Shown in pieces: positions 50,367-64,000 of a DNA stretch of 64,000 nt (position 1 is its first letter; each line of letters starts with the position of its first letter). Under the pieces are notes generated by a model. It saw only the letters and a program-made list of their open reading frames with translations, was not told the origin of the DNA and searched no databases. A program made the translations under genes and the position numbers. The DNA is from Girardinichthys multiradiatus (lineage: Eukaryota; Chordata; Actinopteri; Cyprinodontiformes; Goodeidae): NCBI RefSeq assembly GCF_021462225.1, contig NC_061806.1, forward strand, positions 29,373,644 to 29,437,643, read 5' to 3'.

Positions 50367-53144
50367 TTCTTATCCTTTATATTTTGAATCACATAGGCTC
50401 TGGAGCCAGGAGGGCTTCACTAACAGGAAAACACAAAAACCCAGCTTGGAATTGACCAAAACGCATGCAGACAATCCTTTGGTTGGTCTAGTCGGGCCCT
50501 TTATCACTTTCTAGCCCGTTGTACCTTCCAGTTGTCCATAAAACCTGACTTACTTCTATTTTGTATCCATAAACAACCCAAACCAAAATTACTGAGCAGA
50601 CACTGTAGCGCCTCATAATTTGATTTGATTTGTAGATTAAAACAGCAAACGTCTGTGTTGTACTTTAATTATCTGAGTTTGTTGTAATCATAAACGGCAG
50701 ATTAGTTAAGGAATTAATTCAAAATCTTTTCTAATGTTCCTACTGAGTTTTGTAAAGCCCTAACAGACGAATAAGTTTGCCGCAGATGAAAAGAATGTGC
50801 TTCAGGCAGTCACATTTCTGACGGGAGATGAGATGTGTGAAGAGAGGAGGCATCTCACCACAGATCAGCCTCTTCTCGTCACAACAATTTAATAGCTTTA
50901 TAAATGGGATGCAAATTATTTTAAAAAATGTATTATTTATTTTCTCAACTATTGTTTCTCTACATGATCCGCTGAAAATAGTGATTTAATTATGAAACAA
51001 CTGCAGCTCTGTGTGTTGATACCATCAGCTATGAATCCCACTATTTAGAGATCAGTGGGACATCGGTGGGGAAAAAATAAGTCAAGAAAAATAGAAAGAT
51101 CCAAGTGTGAAATGAGAAGATAAGCCAGTGCTAAAGCACATTGTTGTCTGGGTGTTGAGATGAGTCGATGGAGGACCGATGTAACGCATGGAGGTGTAAA
51201 TGGACAGATGTGGGATGGATGGACAGGAAATAAAATTTATAATCCAAGTGAAGACATTTTTAAGGTCTGACAGGAGCAGATATATAATCTGGGTGGAAAT
51301 GGATGAACGGAGAAAGAAAGCGCCGGATATCAAACATTATTAAAAAGGACACACTTCAGCGTGGCTGAAGCTGAAATTTGTTAAAATGAAGAAGTGTGAA
51401 AACAGAATAAGAATAGAGGAGAGCAGCTGGGTGAGCAGAGGTGAGGGTTTCCTCTCTGTTTTTATCTTGGCTGAACTGTCGCTGTTTTGGTTCATCAATC
51501 CTGGTTAAACAGACAGATGGGGATGAATAAAAAGATGGCGCAAGTGGTTAAGAAAGAGAGAGGAGAGAGCAGTGAAAGAAGGGAGAACTTGCCGTCTTCA
51601 TCCTGCCTATTCATTTCTCTCCCTTCTGCATCTCTTCTTCTCTCTTGTCCTTTATTAAAGCCGGGTTAAGGGGTCATGTAAACAGAGCAGAAGGCATTTG
51701 CTTGAACCAGTTTTAAATATCACAGCAAGTCAAACAAGGACTATTGATTTCTGAGCAACACATCAATGTTTTCTTTCATTTTGCTGTTCAGTGGAGGAAA
51801 AAAGTAATGAAAATGAACATTTAATATGACAGCAACAAGATATATGCACAAACTCACAAACAAGCGTTTAATTAACTATTGACAGATGGAATATTTCCCT
51901 TTCTTTGGATTATCTACTGAACTGAAATAAGAAACCAGACTTCTACCACATTGTTTCCTGAAAACACATGACATTTTATTTAGTAGGAATTCATTACTGA
52001 TTCACATCACCTTCCTGGAAGTTACAAATGATTTCCCTGAACTCTACAGTTTACTTCTAAAAATCAGTTACCTATAACCTGGTACTTTTGGTTACTTTCC
52101 CAGAATTTACAAGTAAGATCCCCGGAAATAATAGGGTATTTTCTGGTATATCTAGGGTACTGTGTTATAAATGTAAAATTCTGACATTTTGCATGCACAT
52201 TCCCATACAGATGCCCACTCTTTACTCCTCTTGGATATGTTAAAATGGACTTCACAATGTTTGATTGACCTGAAATAATCCTATATCCTTTAGATGAGGA
52301 TGCTTCACCTTTTCAACCATATCCAAACACAATATTTATAACCATGAAGGTGTTATGTAAGCTATGTCAAATAACTCTCATTAAAGTAATGATCTTTTCA
52401 GCTATTTTAGAACTCAGTAAGCGTTTGAAATGACCCATAACTAATTCATGATCAGATACAACCTTCAAACTGTTAAACCTAATTAGATAGATTTTGATAC
52501 TGATGAGAACAATAATATATTTCATTAATGAGACTGATAGAACTGCTTAATACATAAATGTAATTTAGTAACCTTATCAACTGCTACAGTTAATGCTCCA
52601 CCATTTTTGATGCTTTATCCTTTTCTAAAGTCTCATTTTTGAAACCTGACCGAGATGGAAGGTGATCTGTAACCTTTTCCTTAAATTTACAGAGTACTTC
52701 TTACAGAACATACAGGGTATTTTCTGGAATGTATATTGATCTTTTCTGAGAAATTAGATGGTATGTTTTTGTTACTCACAGTCAATGTTTTGAGACTAGA
52801 TTGTTATGTGAGAAAACTTGTAATACTGTCCTGTAACTTACAGGTTAGTTTTGGAAACCATATAAAAGTGCCACCAGTAACGAATTAATTTTCTTCTGCA
52901 CAGACATTTCCAACAATAAGGTTGTTTGTGTAATGACTTCACCCAGTAAGAAAATTAACTTATTCAGGATACCTTTCTTGAAAATTAGCCATCAGTGCAC
53001 ATAAATAATGATAAATTATTTGGTAACACTACTGATTCGTTCTCTTTGAATGCTTTCTCGTTTGTCTGTGGTAATGTGAAATGTTGCTATGAATGCAAAT
53101 ATGAATGACTAAAGTTCAATCAAACTGGGGTTGTGGCTTCAGTG
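50367..53144. other. no gene recognised; possible repeated motif at 52.1 and 52.7 kb
   Basis: No supported gene. The stretch agggtattttctgg followed by (t/a)at occurs at about 52133 and 52708, each preceded by an aatttacaag/aaatttacag block, suggesting an unnamed decayed repeat. Confidence 0.4.
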
Positions 53145-53695
53145 TTTGAGACCCCACTGCTTACCGACTGCAGAGCTTCCCCCACACTAACCCCAAATCA
53201 CAAAGTGTCTCTGGTGTTTTAAAATCGAGGTACAGAACAGGGCCAAATATAGCAGCTGAGGGGGACACTGTGTGGTGTCTTCCCCATGCCTGCCATGTGC
53301 ATCATCCCACACCTCAAGGTGAGTGGTGTTTCTTATGTTAAGGAGGAGGGGATGGGCAGCAGTGCATCAGCACAAATCCCCCTAGAGGCCAGTTCCCTGA
53401 GTGGCCCCACTCGTCCCACCCGCAGCTAAGACAGTGCAGTCCAAAGCCAGGGACCCCCCAGAGATCCCTAAGGATGCCAGGGAGAGTTCCAACGGAGGGG
53501 TATGTGAACCTCAGGCATCCGCAGACCCTGGCAGGTGCACCCAGCCTCCAAATCCCAACTGTCCACCAGGGCATAACCCAATTCCCTTAACCACCATTCC
53601 AGCCCCAGACCTTATTCTGCCTCACAAAAAGAAAACCAGCTCACTGTCAATTCAGCTTTTAAACTCTGTTCCTACTGACCATACAAATTAAGCTG
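53145..53695 (+). repeat. GC-rich block, possibly an unnamed interspersed repeat
   Basis: Strikingly GC-rich compared with the flanks, with many cccc/gggg runs. It contains a 96-residue Pro-rich frame (53401-53691; ARDPPEIPKDARESSNGG, ADPGRCTQPPNPNCPPGH). I have an impression of similar peptide strings in spurious fish gene predictions, which would make it a repeat rather than a gene. No domain is recognised. Confidence 0.4.
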
Positions 53696-53780
53696 TTTAT
53701 CTGCGGCGTTGTTTAGCAACGCTGCTCTGAAATAGAAGTTTAAGTCTAGAGAAAACTGCATTTTTAAACTGAACTGGTTC

Positions 53781-53810
53781 CGGATGGATGGATGGATGGA
53801 TGGATGGATA
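53781..53810. repeat. (GGAT)n microsatellite
   Basis: About seven units after ttccgg. A 5'-truncated RTE/Rex3 LINE tail is a possible origin. Confidence 0.9.
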
Positions 53811-54589
53811 AACTTTTAGACAATAGTACTGCAAAGTACTCAATAGTAAATGCCATTTTCCATTCCTTTACTAATCCAGATTTGGAAAAACCTAAATTCT
53901 ACATTTTTTGTACATCGCAGGAAACCTTTTGCTACATTTCAATAAAATCCTGTGTCCCAAACAGGTGTCTGTTTCACTTTGAGTAAAGGTCCTGGCCCAG
54001 TAGGGGAAAGTCCTGCCCTATTTTTGTTCAGGTAGAGTACTGTTCTTGTTCAGTCCAGGTAAAGGAATAATGTCAGTTACTTCAGTCAGTAAGGTAACTG
54101 GTTTAGACAGTTTTAAACATTAGCATCAGAGCAGGCTTCATGGGATATTCTATCTGAAGCAATAAAATGAATAATGTCCATTCAATTAAACAGGAACAAA
54201 CACGACCGAACATGATGGAGGAATACTTTGATATTACATTGAGTGGAACACGATCTTTAGTGTCTTCATGTCCAGAGCTCTCTGTCTCCCGTGGAATCTA
54301 ATAAAGTATCATCTTACTGAGGCATGCAGTCCTGATCCTTTCAAATTCACCTGCTTTCTGCCATCAGGATCACAAATCCAACATGGGCTTTTTAAAGGGT
54401 GTTTTTTTACCTTCCCATCACAAAGATACGAATGCAGCAGCATGCATCCTCAACACAAACAAAGACAAGTACAAACACACACCCATCCTCCAGTCCACCC
54501 ACTCACTCCTCGCATCATGCTATTCATTTCATCTCACATTCCCTTTGCGGAGATGATGAGTTGGAAACTTGAAAGAAATCCACTGAACT

Positions 54590-54925
54590 GTGGAGAGAGC
54601 CATTCTCTCGTTCCATCTCTCCGTCTGTCCTTTACTCCCCATTTCTCCATCCATTCGGTTTACTTGTCCTCCTTTCATTACTCTGGCCTCTCTGTCTTGT
54701 TTACTCTCCCTTTCTTGTTCTTCATGTATCAGTGATTATCTCGTTTTCCACCTCTCTGTCTCCCTTTTATCCTTTTCCTCCACTTACATATGTACTCAAC
54801 ATGATGCCCCTCTCTCCTTCATGCATATTTTCTCATCCTCCTTGTGTTTTACTTCCTCCTCTTCCTGTTTGTCTTCCCCTGTCCTTCTCCCTTTCTTTTT
54901 TGCTCCCCTTCCTTTGGGGTTCTGG
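54590..54925 (+). repeat. pyrimidine-rich tract
   Basis: Over 300 bp strongly biased to C and T on the + strand. It produces overlapping Ser/Leu/Phe/Pro-rich open frames (54268-54735, 54590-54955) that I regard as chance. Confidence 0.7.
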
Positions 54926-55291
54926 CAGATAGTGGAAGCTGCCACTTGGGAATGACAAGGGTGGTGAAGCGATGGATTAAACACCGAACAATCCACAGAA
55001 TGCCATGAGTCAAAGCAGGAGAACACTTTCCTGCAGTAATACACATCATGGCATCACAGTGGCTTTAGTTTCCAGGATCTATTCTTAGAAACAACAAGAT
55101 CTCCTACTTTCCTCCCCTGAGTACCTCTCCAGCAACCCACACTCTGCCTTTAACATTTGACCCACTGCTCTCTCTTCTTTTTAGTCCCCTTGGCCCTTTT
55201 TCCTGCCTCGGCCTCCCTCACTTCATAAATCTTCTCGGCTCTCCTCAGAAACTTCATTAACGAGCTCCACTTAAGGCCTGCTAGATTGGTG

Positions 55292-55305
55292 GTTGCTATG
55301 GCAAT
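55292..55305. promoter_or_regulatory. perfect RFX X-box-like site
   Basis: gttgctatggcaat fits the X-box consensus GTTGCYATGGNRRY bound by RFX factors. The surrounding sequence (55255-55345) is less AT-rich than its neighbours. Function is inference only; such a 14-mer can occur by chance. Confidence 0.3.
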
Positions 55306-56047
55306 AAGGCTGCTCATATCATGGCCCGGTCAGGAGACATGACAAAGCAGGAGGCATGCAAACAGGGAAAGGATGGAGGAAAGGGGAAGACAGGAAACTA
55401 TGACATGTTAAACCAAATAATTAGTAGACATGTAGTTAAAAAAAGATAACAGCCTGTTTATTAGAAGGGAGATTAAAGTTAGATAAACAAGGCTGAGAAC
55501 AGTTAATAGGCCTAGACTTCCTCTGCAGAATTTTCCACTGGAGCTCCTTAAGCTCTCTGTCTCAACTAAAGCAGCAGACCGCTCACAGACATATGTAAGA
55601 CAACCATAAAACAGAAACCCGTACATTTAGACATACCATCATATCCAGAGGGAAGTATTTTGGGTTGAAGATGTGTGTGGAGCTCAACGGGAGCGACTCC
55701 ACAGCTTGTAATCAAAGCCATGTCATGTCTGTAGGATTATGATTTAGTGCTTTGGTGTTCTGTTTGGTAACGTTTTGAATTCTGTTGGTTTTATTCAAAA
55801 TATTATTCATGTCAGGGTATTTATGTTGCACCAGGTACTGAGGGTTTGGTTTTCCTGCTGTGTTGCTCAGTCTTGTTCTCCCCCTGGGCACCAGGGTGGT
55901 ACAAACCACCCAACAGACCTAAATCCTGTTCTAATTTTGCATGGTGATTGTGAGAAAACCTTCTGTTGTGTACATTTTACATAATAGACAGTGTTCTAAC
56001 ATGTAGTATATTTTATGAGTGACTGCACAAAAAACAAGTACTAGTTC

Positions 56048-57349
56048 AGTTTTTTTTTTTTTACATTTCATCAGGTTACAGTCACAAAGTATGATATGTT
56101 ACAACTGGGAAGGAAATAATGCTTAATTTTCACATTAAATGCAGAAAAAAACCTGGAAAAACCAATGCATTTGTTTTCACCCCCCTTTCCTCAGATACCC
56201 CTATAAAAATCCAGTGCAAACAATTACCTTCAGAAGCCACCTCATTACTAAACAGAGTCCATCTGTGTGTAACAGAAGCAGTTTAAAGCAGGGATGGATT
56301 ATAAAACAATATCCAAAGCTTTGAACACCTCAGAACTCCATCATCTGAACATCAAAAGAGGATGGACCACCTGCAAACCCTACCAAAACATGGACCTTCT
56401 CCTGAACCGACCAGGATGTCAGGAGAGGAGAGCTTTTATCAGAGAAGCAGCCAATAGTCATGGTAACTCTGAAGGAGCTGCAGAGATTCACAGTTAAGGC
56501 CGGATAAACTGTTGACAGGAAAACTATTGCTTGTACAGTCCACCAATATTTTGGGACAGTGAGGAAAAGAAAGACATTGTTGAGCAAAAGCCATAAGAAG
56601 TCCTGATAAAGTTAGTCACAAATCAAGTAAGAGACACAGCGGTCAGATTAGACCAAAACAGAACCTGTTGGCCTGCATGTATAACGAAAGATGTGGCTGA
56701 AAACACTGCAGATAACCCTAAAAACATATTTCCCACAGTGAAGCATTGTGGTGAAAACATCATGCTGTAGACATGTTCTTCTTCATGAGAGACAGGAAAA
56801 CTGGTCCGAGTTTATTGGAAGATTGATGGAGCGAAATCTAGGACAATCCTGGAAGAAAACCTGTTAGAGGTGGCAAATACTTGAGACTGGGGTGGAGGTT
56901 CACCTTCCAGTAGGACAACAACCCTAAACATACAGCCAAAGTTGCAAAGGACTGGTTTAGATAAGAGCATAGTCATGTATTACGATGGCCAAGTCAAAGT
57001 CCAGATCTACATCCACCTGAAATCAGTAGCAAGACTTAAAGTTGATGTGCACAGATGCTCTCCATCCACTCTGAGCTTGAGCGGTTTTGCGAAGAATAGG
57101 CAAAAATGTCAGTCTGTGGATAGAGACATTTCCCTAATGTCTTGCAGTTGAAACTGCAGTGAAAAGTGGTTGTACAGTATCTCATTAGGAGCTCAATACA
57201 AACAAATGCCCCAAAATAAAAAAAAATCATGCATCATTTTCCTTTCACTTTAGAATAATTATTTCACATAAAATCTAAACAAAAAAGTTTGCGATTCTAA
57301 CAAATTGTAAAATACATCTAAATGGTATGAAAACATTTTGCTTCCTATT
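56048..57349 (+). pseudogene. Tc1-like transposon fossil
   Basis: About 1.3 kb related along its length to a very common fish Tc1 family. Left end with ttacagtcacaaag; N-terminal coding block attataaaacaatatcc with aaagctttgaacacctc (56300); gagagcttttatcagagaagc with agccaatagtcatgg (56424); ggaggttcaccttccag with taggacaacaaccctaaaca (56896), which still shows the second catalytic Asp context; then a degenerate third block near 57000 (catccacctgaaatc replaces the coding stretch for the Glu) and the C-terminal agatgctctccatcc (57053). Right end: catgcatcattttcctttcac (two parts). Many stops; inactive. Same family as 21391-21934. Confidence 0.8.
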
Positions 57350-58146
57350 ACCAAATCCCAACCACTGTAATCATTTTAAAGGATGATAACCAGCTTTACT
57401 TGTGCACGTTAATATTTCTCGTTTCCCAGTTTATTACATAAATTGTAAAAATTATCATAAGTAGTATGTCAGGTATAACATTCTTTCACATTTCTGTGTG
57501 TATAGAAGATATTGTAGGCAGATTGTGTAGGAAGATCCTTTATGTAAACCAACAGCCCAGATATTGGGACTTTCTGGTAATCAACCATCCTTCCCTTACT
57601 CACATCATGGGTATTTATTCCACATTTCTGCTCCAACTGAGAGGGCTGAATGTGGCACTCAGGCCCCAGGGAAGCCGAGCTAAAAGCAGCAGGGGAGATA
57701 ACTAAAATAGCCGCCGTAAAGCTGTAAGAGCCAATTTAGGCCAGGCAACGGTGCCTGAACAAATTGAGAGTCACACATCTGAAAGGGAGAAAATGAATTT
57801 AAATATGACACAAGTTGAAGAGGACACAATGATTTTAAGGTGAGAACTGAAAATGAAAATGGGACTAAAAAAAACAAAGGTTTTTTTTTCTGGGGATTTA
57901 AAATGGATTAAAGCGTGCCTGGTGAAACTGCAGAAGAAATGCTGAGAGCTTTTTCTCCTCCAGCACTACAACACTGCAGTGGCCTGTGTGTCAGTGGAAA
58001 GAGCACAGTACAACTCCAACACTTTCAGCTGTTCTCTGAGGTCGTGGCCCTGGGACGCTGAGGTGGGACTGAAACTGTTTCAACTTCAGTTGGCACTTAG
58101 ACAGCGAGGGAGAATTTCTGCTCCCATTTTTCTCCAAGGCTGAACA
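57350..58146. other. no recognisable feature
   Basis: No supported gene or repeat. Confidence 0.45.
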
Positions 58147-58148
58147 TA

Positions 58149-59418
58149 CAGGGGTTGGACAATGAAACTGAAACACCTGTCATTTTAGTGTGGGAGGTTT
58201 CATGGCTAAATTGGACCAGCCTGGTAGCCAGTCTTCATTGATTGCACATTGCACCAGTAAGAACAGAGTGTGAAGGTTCAATTAGCAGGGTAAGAGCACA
58301 GTTTTGCTCAAAATATTGAAATGCACACAACATTATGGGTGACACACCAGAGCTCAAAAGAGGACATATTGTTGGTGCACATCTTGCTGGCGCATCTGTG
58401 ACCAAGACAGCAAGTCTTTGTGATGTATCAAGAGCCACGGTATCCAGGGTAATGTCAGCATACCACCAAGAAGGACGAACCACATCCAACAGGATTAACT
58501 GTGGACGCAAGAGGAAGCTGTCTGAAAGGGATGTTTGGGTGCTAACCCGGATTGTATCCAAAAAACATAAAACCACGGCTGCCCAAATCATGGCAGAATT
58601 AAATGTGCACCTCAACTCTCCTGTCTCCACCAGAACTGTCCATTGGGAGCTCCACAGGGTCAATGTACACGGCCGGGCTGCTATAGTCAAACCTTTGGTC
58701 ACTCATGCCAATGCCAAACGTCGGTTTCAATGGTGCAAGGAGCACAAATCTTGGGCTGTGGACAATGTGAAACATGTATTGTTCTCTGATGAGTCCACCT
58801 TTACTGTTTTCCCCACATCCGGAAGAGTTACGGTGTGGAGAAGCCCCAAAGAAGCGTACCACCCAGACTGTTGCATGCCCAGAGTGAAGCATGAGGGTGG
58901 ATCAGTGATGGTTTGGGCTGCCATATCATGGCATTCCCTTGGCACAATACTTGTGCTAGATGGGCGTGTCACTGCCAAGGACTACCGAACCATTCTTGAG
59001 GACCATGTGCATCCAATGGTTCAAACATTGTATCCTGAAGGCGGTGCCGTGTATCAGGATGACAATGCACCAATACACACAGCAAGACTGGTGAAAGATT
59101 AGTTTGATGAACATGAAAGTGAAGTTGAACATCTCCCATGGCCTGCACAGTCACCAGATCTAAATATTATTGAGCCACTTTGGGGTGTTTTGGAGGAGCG
59201 AGTCAGGAAACGTTTTCCTCCACCAGTATCACGTAGTGACCTGGCCACTATCCTGCAAGAAGAATGGCATAAAATCCCTCTGACCACTGTGCAGGACTTG
59301 TATATGTCATTCCCAAGACGAATTGACGCTGTATTGACCACAAAAGGAGGCCCTATACCATACTAATAAATTATTGTGGTCTAAAACCAGGTGTTTCAGT
59401 TTCACTGTCCAACCCCTG
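58149..59418 (+). mobile_element. nearly intact Tc1/mariner (DD36E) transposon
   Basis: 1,270 bp flanked by TA at 58147-58148 and 59419-59420. Terminal inverted repeats of about 31 bp (caggggttggacaatgaaac.. at the left) differ at about one position. The single gene is on the + strand, starts about 186 bp inside and ends about 50 bp before the right end. The short repeats and the DD36E catalytic spacing set it apart from the other Tc1 elements here. I recall DD36E as the signature of the Incomer family, described as recently and horizontally spread; the assignment needs a search. Confidence 0.95.
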
Positions 59419-62400
59419 TACATTGTTATGGCAGAAACGAACCGGATCGTTTCGAATGGTTCTGATGAGAAACCCGAACCTTGAAAGACGTCCGGTAGTT
59501 TGGAATGAAAATGGAAAGTGAACATCTGCTTTGGAGAGTTGCAAAAATCCAAGAGCTAAATGAGGGTTAATGCTTCAGAGAGGAGGTCCACAACAAAATA
59601 TCCACCCAACAAGGAAACATCTAGACCAAGACTTACTGCAACATCCAGGCAACATCATCCCATCACACATTCTTATGTTGCCTTACTGGTTATCATACAA
59701 ATCCACATCCCAGTGTATGCTCTGTGTGAAGAGGGCTCAGTGTAAAACTATGAAACTATGAGTTTATAGAATTTGCAGAAGTATTTTGATAATTTTAGGT
59801 TCAACGGCATTCAAAGTACCATAATTATCTAGAGGTTATGAGCATTAACCTCCTAACCCACTCATCTCTCAGAGTAGACATTTTTAATAATTTTCTGACT
59901 TAGACAAGCATAAAAACTGTAATGCATGGACCAGAGATGTTCACAAGTATTTTTTTTAAGTCCAAGTTAAGTCTAAACTCTTTTGCCTCAATTCAGAGTC
60001 ACGTCTCAAGTCTTTAACGACTAAAATAAACATTTTCTCATCAAATCCCTGACATCTAGATCACACCTACCCTGCATCACCGTAGTTTAGGAATCCAAAC
60101 CCTTTCCTGTTGGTTCATGGGCTTAAATTATCACATGAACAAGGCAAAGTGTAATAAGTTATAGAGTGAACTTCTGAATGAAGAGAACAGGAAGAGCTTT
60201 TATTTTGATATTTCCAGTAGGAAGTGAAGGACACAGTTAGCTTAACAGTGAGAGGTCGGAGGTAAGTTCATTTTATTATTTTTTCCTAAATGATCCAAAG
60301 TCATTTAATACAGCGATCGGTTAGTGTTGACATTCAAGTTGTCATTATTAAGAAGCCCCAGCTAACTTGGGTCCAGGACCAGGAGTCCAAGTCTTAGTCT
60401 GAAGTCTTTTATTTTTGAGAATTAAGTCTCAAACTCGAGTCACCATCTCTGGCACGGACTAGGCAGATCTCAATTGAAAGACGGTGAACTTATTACAAAA
60501 TCTCTAAACCACAGTTTGGGATCTGAGGATCATATAATTTATTTACATAAAGAAAAAATGTTTTTTTGCGACTTGAAAAAGGACATCAATTGCATAACAG
60601 ATGTTTTGTACTGGAGTTATGATACAAGCCGTCTTAAGTTTATTTGAATTGTTTAAAAATAATTCTTGTTTATTCCTTTGCTTCATTCTCATCTGTTGTA
60701 TCGAATTGCCCAGAATCATATTCTGTTGAATCAAAACACACTGAATGTCAATGAATCCTGTCTGAGAGGTCGATCCATCATGCAGACGCATTTTAAATGT
60801 ATCAGCAGTGCATGGTGACCTTAAAGGTCGTTGGTATTCTGAAATTCAAAGTACACTGTAGTTTAACGTAATAAATTCTGCTAATTCGCCCATATTTTCT
60901 ACATCATGAAAATTACAGGGTGCTGCATACAACTTTGACTTCATCTTGAAGGTTAACTTTGTTCAAACAGAAAAACACATTCCGTGTTTCACCTTTTTGC
61001 ACAACAGTGTAGAAAAAAGTTTGAAGTCCAATATGGCAACATACATGAGACAACATCTGACCAGTTGACATCCCGCAGATCTCTTTTAAGAAGCTCAACT
61101 CTGCTCTATCTTTCTCTGATTATTAACATCACTGAAAAGCTTTTCCCAGTGAGACTGAGAACTTATTTCCCTTTTCTGTCCAGCTTTCATTGCAAATTAA
61201 TCAGAAAATAATATTTTGCTGGAAGGAAGACATTCTCACTCAATATTCAAAGCAAATATTTGAACACTGCTGTTTTGATCAAAGCACGGCACAAGTTAAT
61301 TTATACCTCATTAGGCATGAACATCTAAATAAATACATTTTTAATTAAACATTTACAGCCTGGATGATTTGGGATCTGGATGAAAAATATTCAAATTTAC
61401 GAGAACCCTTCCACCAACAGAGAGACGTGTAATTATCTTTCCCTGTTTTATATGGTGGGACAACTCAAATACAGGGCGATTTGGTGAATATAAATAAGTA
61501 ATCTCCAGCCAAACGCTTTGAAATGTGCCTGGAAGAGCGTGAATAGAAAATGCACACGGATGAATGTTGACATCTGAGATGGTTGTTTAGATTTGCTGCA
61601 CTGCTGACCAGAAAGCAGGCTGGAAATCAACAGGCAGAGGATGTTTGTGTACCTTCACAGTTCACAGTTTGTTTTTCCACCTGTTCCTGTAAACCAGGAA
61701 GGCAGAAGATGTCAGGAAGGAACACGTCATGACGGACTCTGCACACGCAGACCAAAAGAGGAGAAAACTGTCAGCTACAGCTATTTTTCCTTTAGACAAG
61801 ACAAGAAATACTGTTGAATATGTTCCAATCAAAATGCTTCAATGCTTTTGTTTAAATTCAAGGCCGTAGTCAGCTTCAAGAAGTTTCCTCATAACAAGAC
61901 TCACAGCAGTAAGATCTTACAGGTACAGAATCAGAAAATAGAATATTGCCAAAAATGTCAATATTTCTTGTCACTCATTCCAGAAAGTGAAACTCATTAC
62001 TGAGGCTGGAGTCAGAGCATCAGACAAATCCTACAAACATTCCTCGTGTTAGCCCACTCCTGAACCAGAGACAACGTCTGAAGAGTCTTACCTGGGCTGA
62101 GGAAATACAGAACTGGACTGTAGCTCAGTGGTCCAAAGTCCTGTTTTCAGATGAAAGTAAACTCTGCATTTTATTTGGAAAGGTCCCAGAATCTGGAGGA
62201 AGAGTGTAGAGTCCCAGAATCCAAGTTTCTTGAAGTCCAGTGTGAAGGTCCCTCACCTCATGCTTCCTTCTGCTGACAAGCTTTGTGGAGATGCTGATTT
62301 CATTTTCTAGCAGGATTTGATACCAGCCCATACTGCCAAATGTACCAAAAGCTGGTCCAATGACCATGGTGTTCTTGTTCTTGATTGGCCAGCAAACTGG

Positions 62401-64000
62401 CCCGACCAGAACCCCAAAGAGTATGTATGAAGTATTGTCAAGAGGAAGAACCAACAATGTAGGTGACCTAAGGGATGTTATGAAAAACAACCTGGGCTTC
62501 CATTACACCTCAGCAGAACTACAAGCTGATCTCCTTCATGCTACGCTGCAGTGATGCAGTAATTCATGCAAAAGGAAATTCGTGCAATTTTCTTACACAC
62601 TTAATTCTGATTTTTTATCATCTTTAAGCCATAATAATCGAAATTACTAGAAATAAAGGCTTGAAATAGTTCACTCTATATCTATATAATATACAAGTTT
62701 CACTTTCTGACATGAGTGACAAAAAATATTGAACTTTTTCTCAATGTGCACATTTTTTAAGCTCTACTTGTAAATCACATTATTTGAAACACAAATCAGA
62801 TTTTCCTTTCAGAGATCCTTAAACCAATTTTATCTCAAAGCAAATTTGACCCTTTTAAAATCAGTGATCTTGTTTCAATCAAATTGTTTCTCATGTTCCC
62901 TGCAGGAAGACTTCCCAGCAGCACCAGAGCAGCTCTGAAACTTTAACTAAAGCAGCAACATCCTGATCTGTAGCCAGGTCCTCCTCCATGCTGCAGTTCA
63001 TTCATTCCTGTTTAGCTTTTAATATCTTCCAAAAACTTACAGGTCAAGTACTAAAAATACTAAAAATCTTCGAAATCAGTGATACTAAAAATCACTGATT
63101 TCTATGTTTATCAGTGTAGTTAATTATTTATTTATTTATTTTTTGCTACTTTTCTTTATTGGGTTTATTCACTGTGCATCAAAGATTCAATTACAAGATT
63201 GTTTGTTGCTATAAAATGACTTAATTATGAGGCTTTTTAAACATCTTTACCAGAGCTGCTAATGCGTGGAGGGAGCTGCAGTCATTTGTGGTCTACAGGT
63301 CCTTCTCAAAAAATTAGCATATTGTGATAAAGTTCATTATTTTCCATAATGTAATGATGAAAATTTAACATTCATATATTTTAGATTCATTGCACACTAA
63401 CTGAAATATTTCAGGTCTTTTATTGTCTTAATACGGATTATTTTGGCATACAGCTCATGAAAACCCAAAATTCCTATCTCACAAAATTAGCATATTTCAT
63501 CCGACCAATAAAAGAAGAGTGTTTTTAATACAAACAACGTCAACCTACCGGTGCAAAGAGGATTGGTTGGCGGACGAAGGTGGAGACCTCAACGGCCCGA
63601 TCCCCGGATGCTTAGGCTTGCTCTAGGGACGTGGAATGTCACCTCGCTGGGGGGGAAGGAGCCTGAGCTTGTGCGGGAGGTCGAGAGATATCGACTAGAA
63701 ATAGTCGGGCTCGCCTCCATGCACAGCGTGGGCTCTGGAACCCATCTCCTTGAGAGGGGTTGGACTCTCTTCTACTCTGGAGTGGCCCACGGGGAGAGGC
63801 GGCGGGCTGGTGTGGGTTTGCTTGTTGCCCCCCAGCTCAGCCGTCTCGTGTTGGGGTTTACCCCAGTGGATGAGAGGGTTGTATCCCTGCGCCTTCGGGT
63901 TGGGGAGAGGTCTCTGACTATCATTTCAGCCTACGGGCCGAGTGGTAGTGCAGAGTACCCTGCCTTCTTGGCGTCCCTGTCGGGGGTGCTGGAAAGTGCC

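Larger units (their letters stand above)
53811..56047. other. no gene recognised
   Basis: No supported gene. The pyrimidine-rich tract and the RFX-type site are listed separately. 55735-55850 faintly resembles a solo LTR start but could not be confirmed. Confidence 0.45.

Overview
This is repeat-dense, AT-rich vertebrate nuclear DNA, almost certainly from a ray-finned (teleost) fish. Rex1-like and Rex3-like non-LTR retrotransposons, an L2-type LINE, many different Tc1-like DNA transposons with fish-type terminal repeats, hAT-like elements, tRNA-derived SINEs and solo LTRs occur together, with long CCAT, TA and CA/CG microsatellites. I found no convincing host protein-coding gene, no bacterial operon and no CRISPR array. 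The window reads as intergenic or deep intronic sequence. Family names come from recognising motifs and remembered repeat sequences, not from a search.

Layout. 1-1.3 kb: 3' half of a Rex3-like (RTE clade) LINE ending in a TA microsatellite. 1.9-5.5 kb: two relic ends of one Tc1 family, a SINE and a 1.44-kb Tc1-like element with long inverted repeats and a broken transposase. 10.7-16.1 kb: a solo LTR with a 5-bp target duplication, a second SINE, two Tc1 fossils and an L2-type LINE fossil interrupted by a partial LTR. 17.95-19.56 kb: a nearly intact Tc1/DD34E element with a single 2-bp frameshift. 21.4-28.4 kb: internally deleted or decayed Tc1 copies and a hAT fossil with a BED zinc finger. 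28.9-31.8 kb: a Rex1-like LINE whose 3' end is inverted in place. 32.2-44.3 kb: an LTR-like block, LINE tails, a hAT-like MITE, two Tc1 fossils and microsatellites. 48.4-50.4 kb: a solo LTR with 5-bp duplications, then a decayed Tc1 copy. 53.1-53.7 kb: an anomalous GC-rich block. 56.0-60.5 kb: a decayed Tc1 copy, a 1,270-bp Tc1/mariner element with a DD36E catalytic spacing and one stop codon, and a hAT-like MITE with an 8-bp target duplication. 62.0-64.0 kb: another Tc1 fossil, then a copy of the 17.95-kb element cut off by the 5' (endonuclease) part of a Rex3-like LINE that runs off the window.

The genes do not form a host pathway. They are selfish-element genes: endonuclease/reverse transcriptase for LINE insertion, and DDE transposases acting on terminal inverted repeats. 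The two best-preserved transposons (17.95 and 58.15 kb) are each broken by one small lesion, and two copies of the 17.95-kb family differ at only about 5 of 251 positions, which suggests recent activity. The most useful leads are the DD36E element, the in-place inversion in Rex1, the triplicated reverse-transcriptase motif in the L2 fossil and the Rex3-into-Tc1 nesting. I did not find a clearly new biological system.
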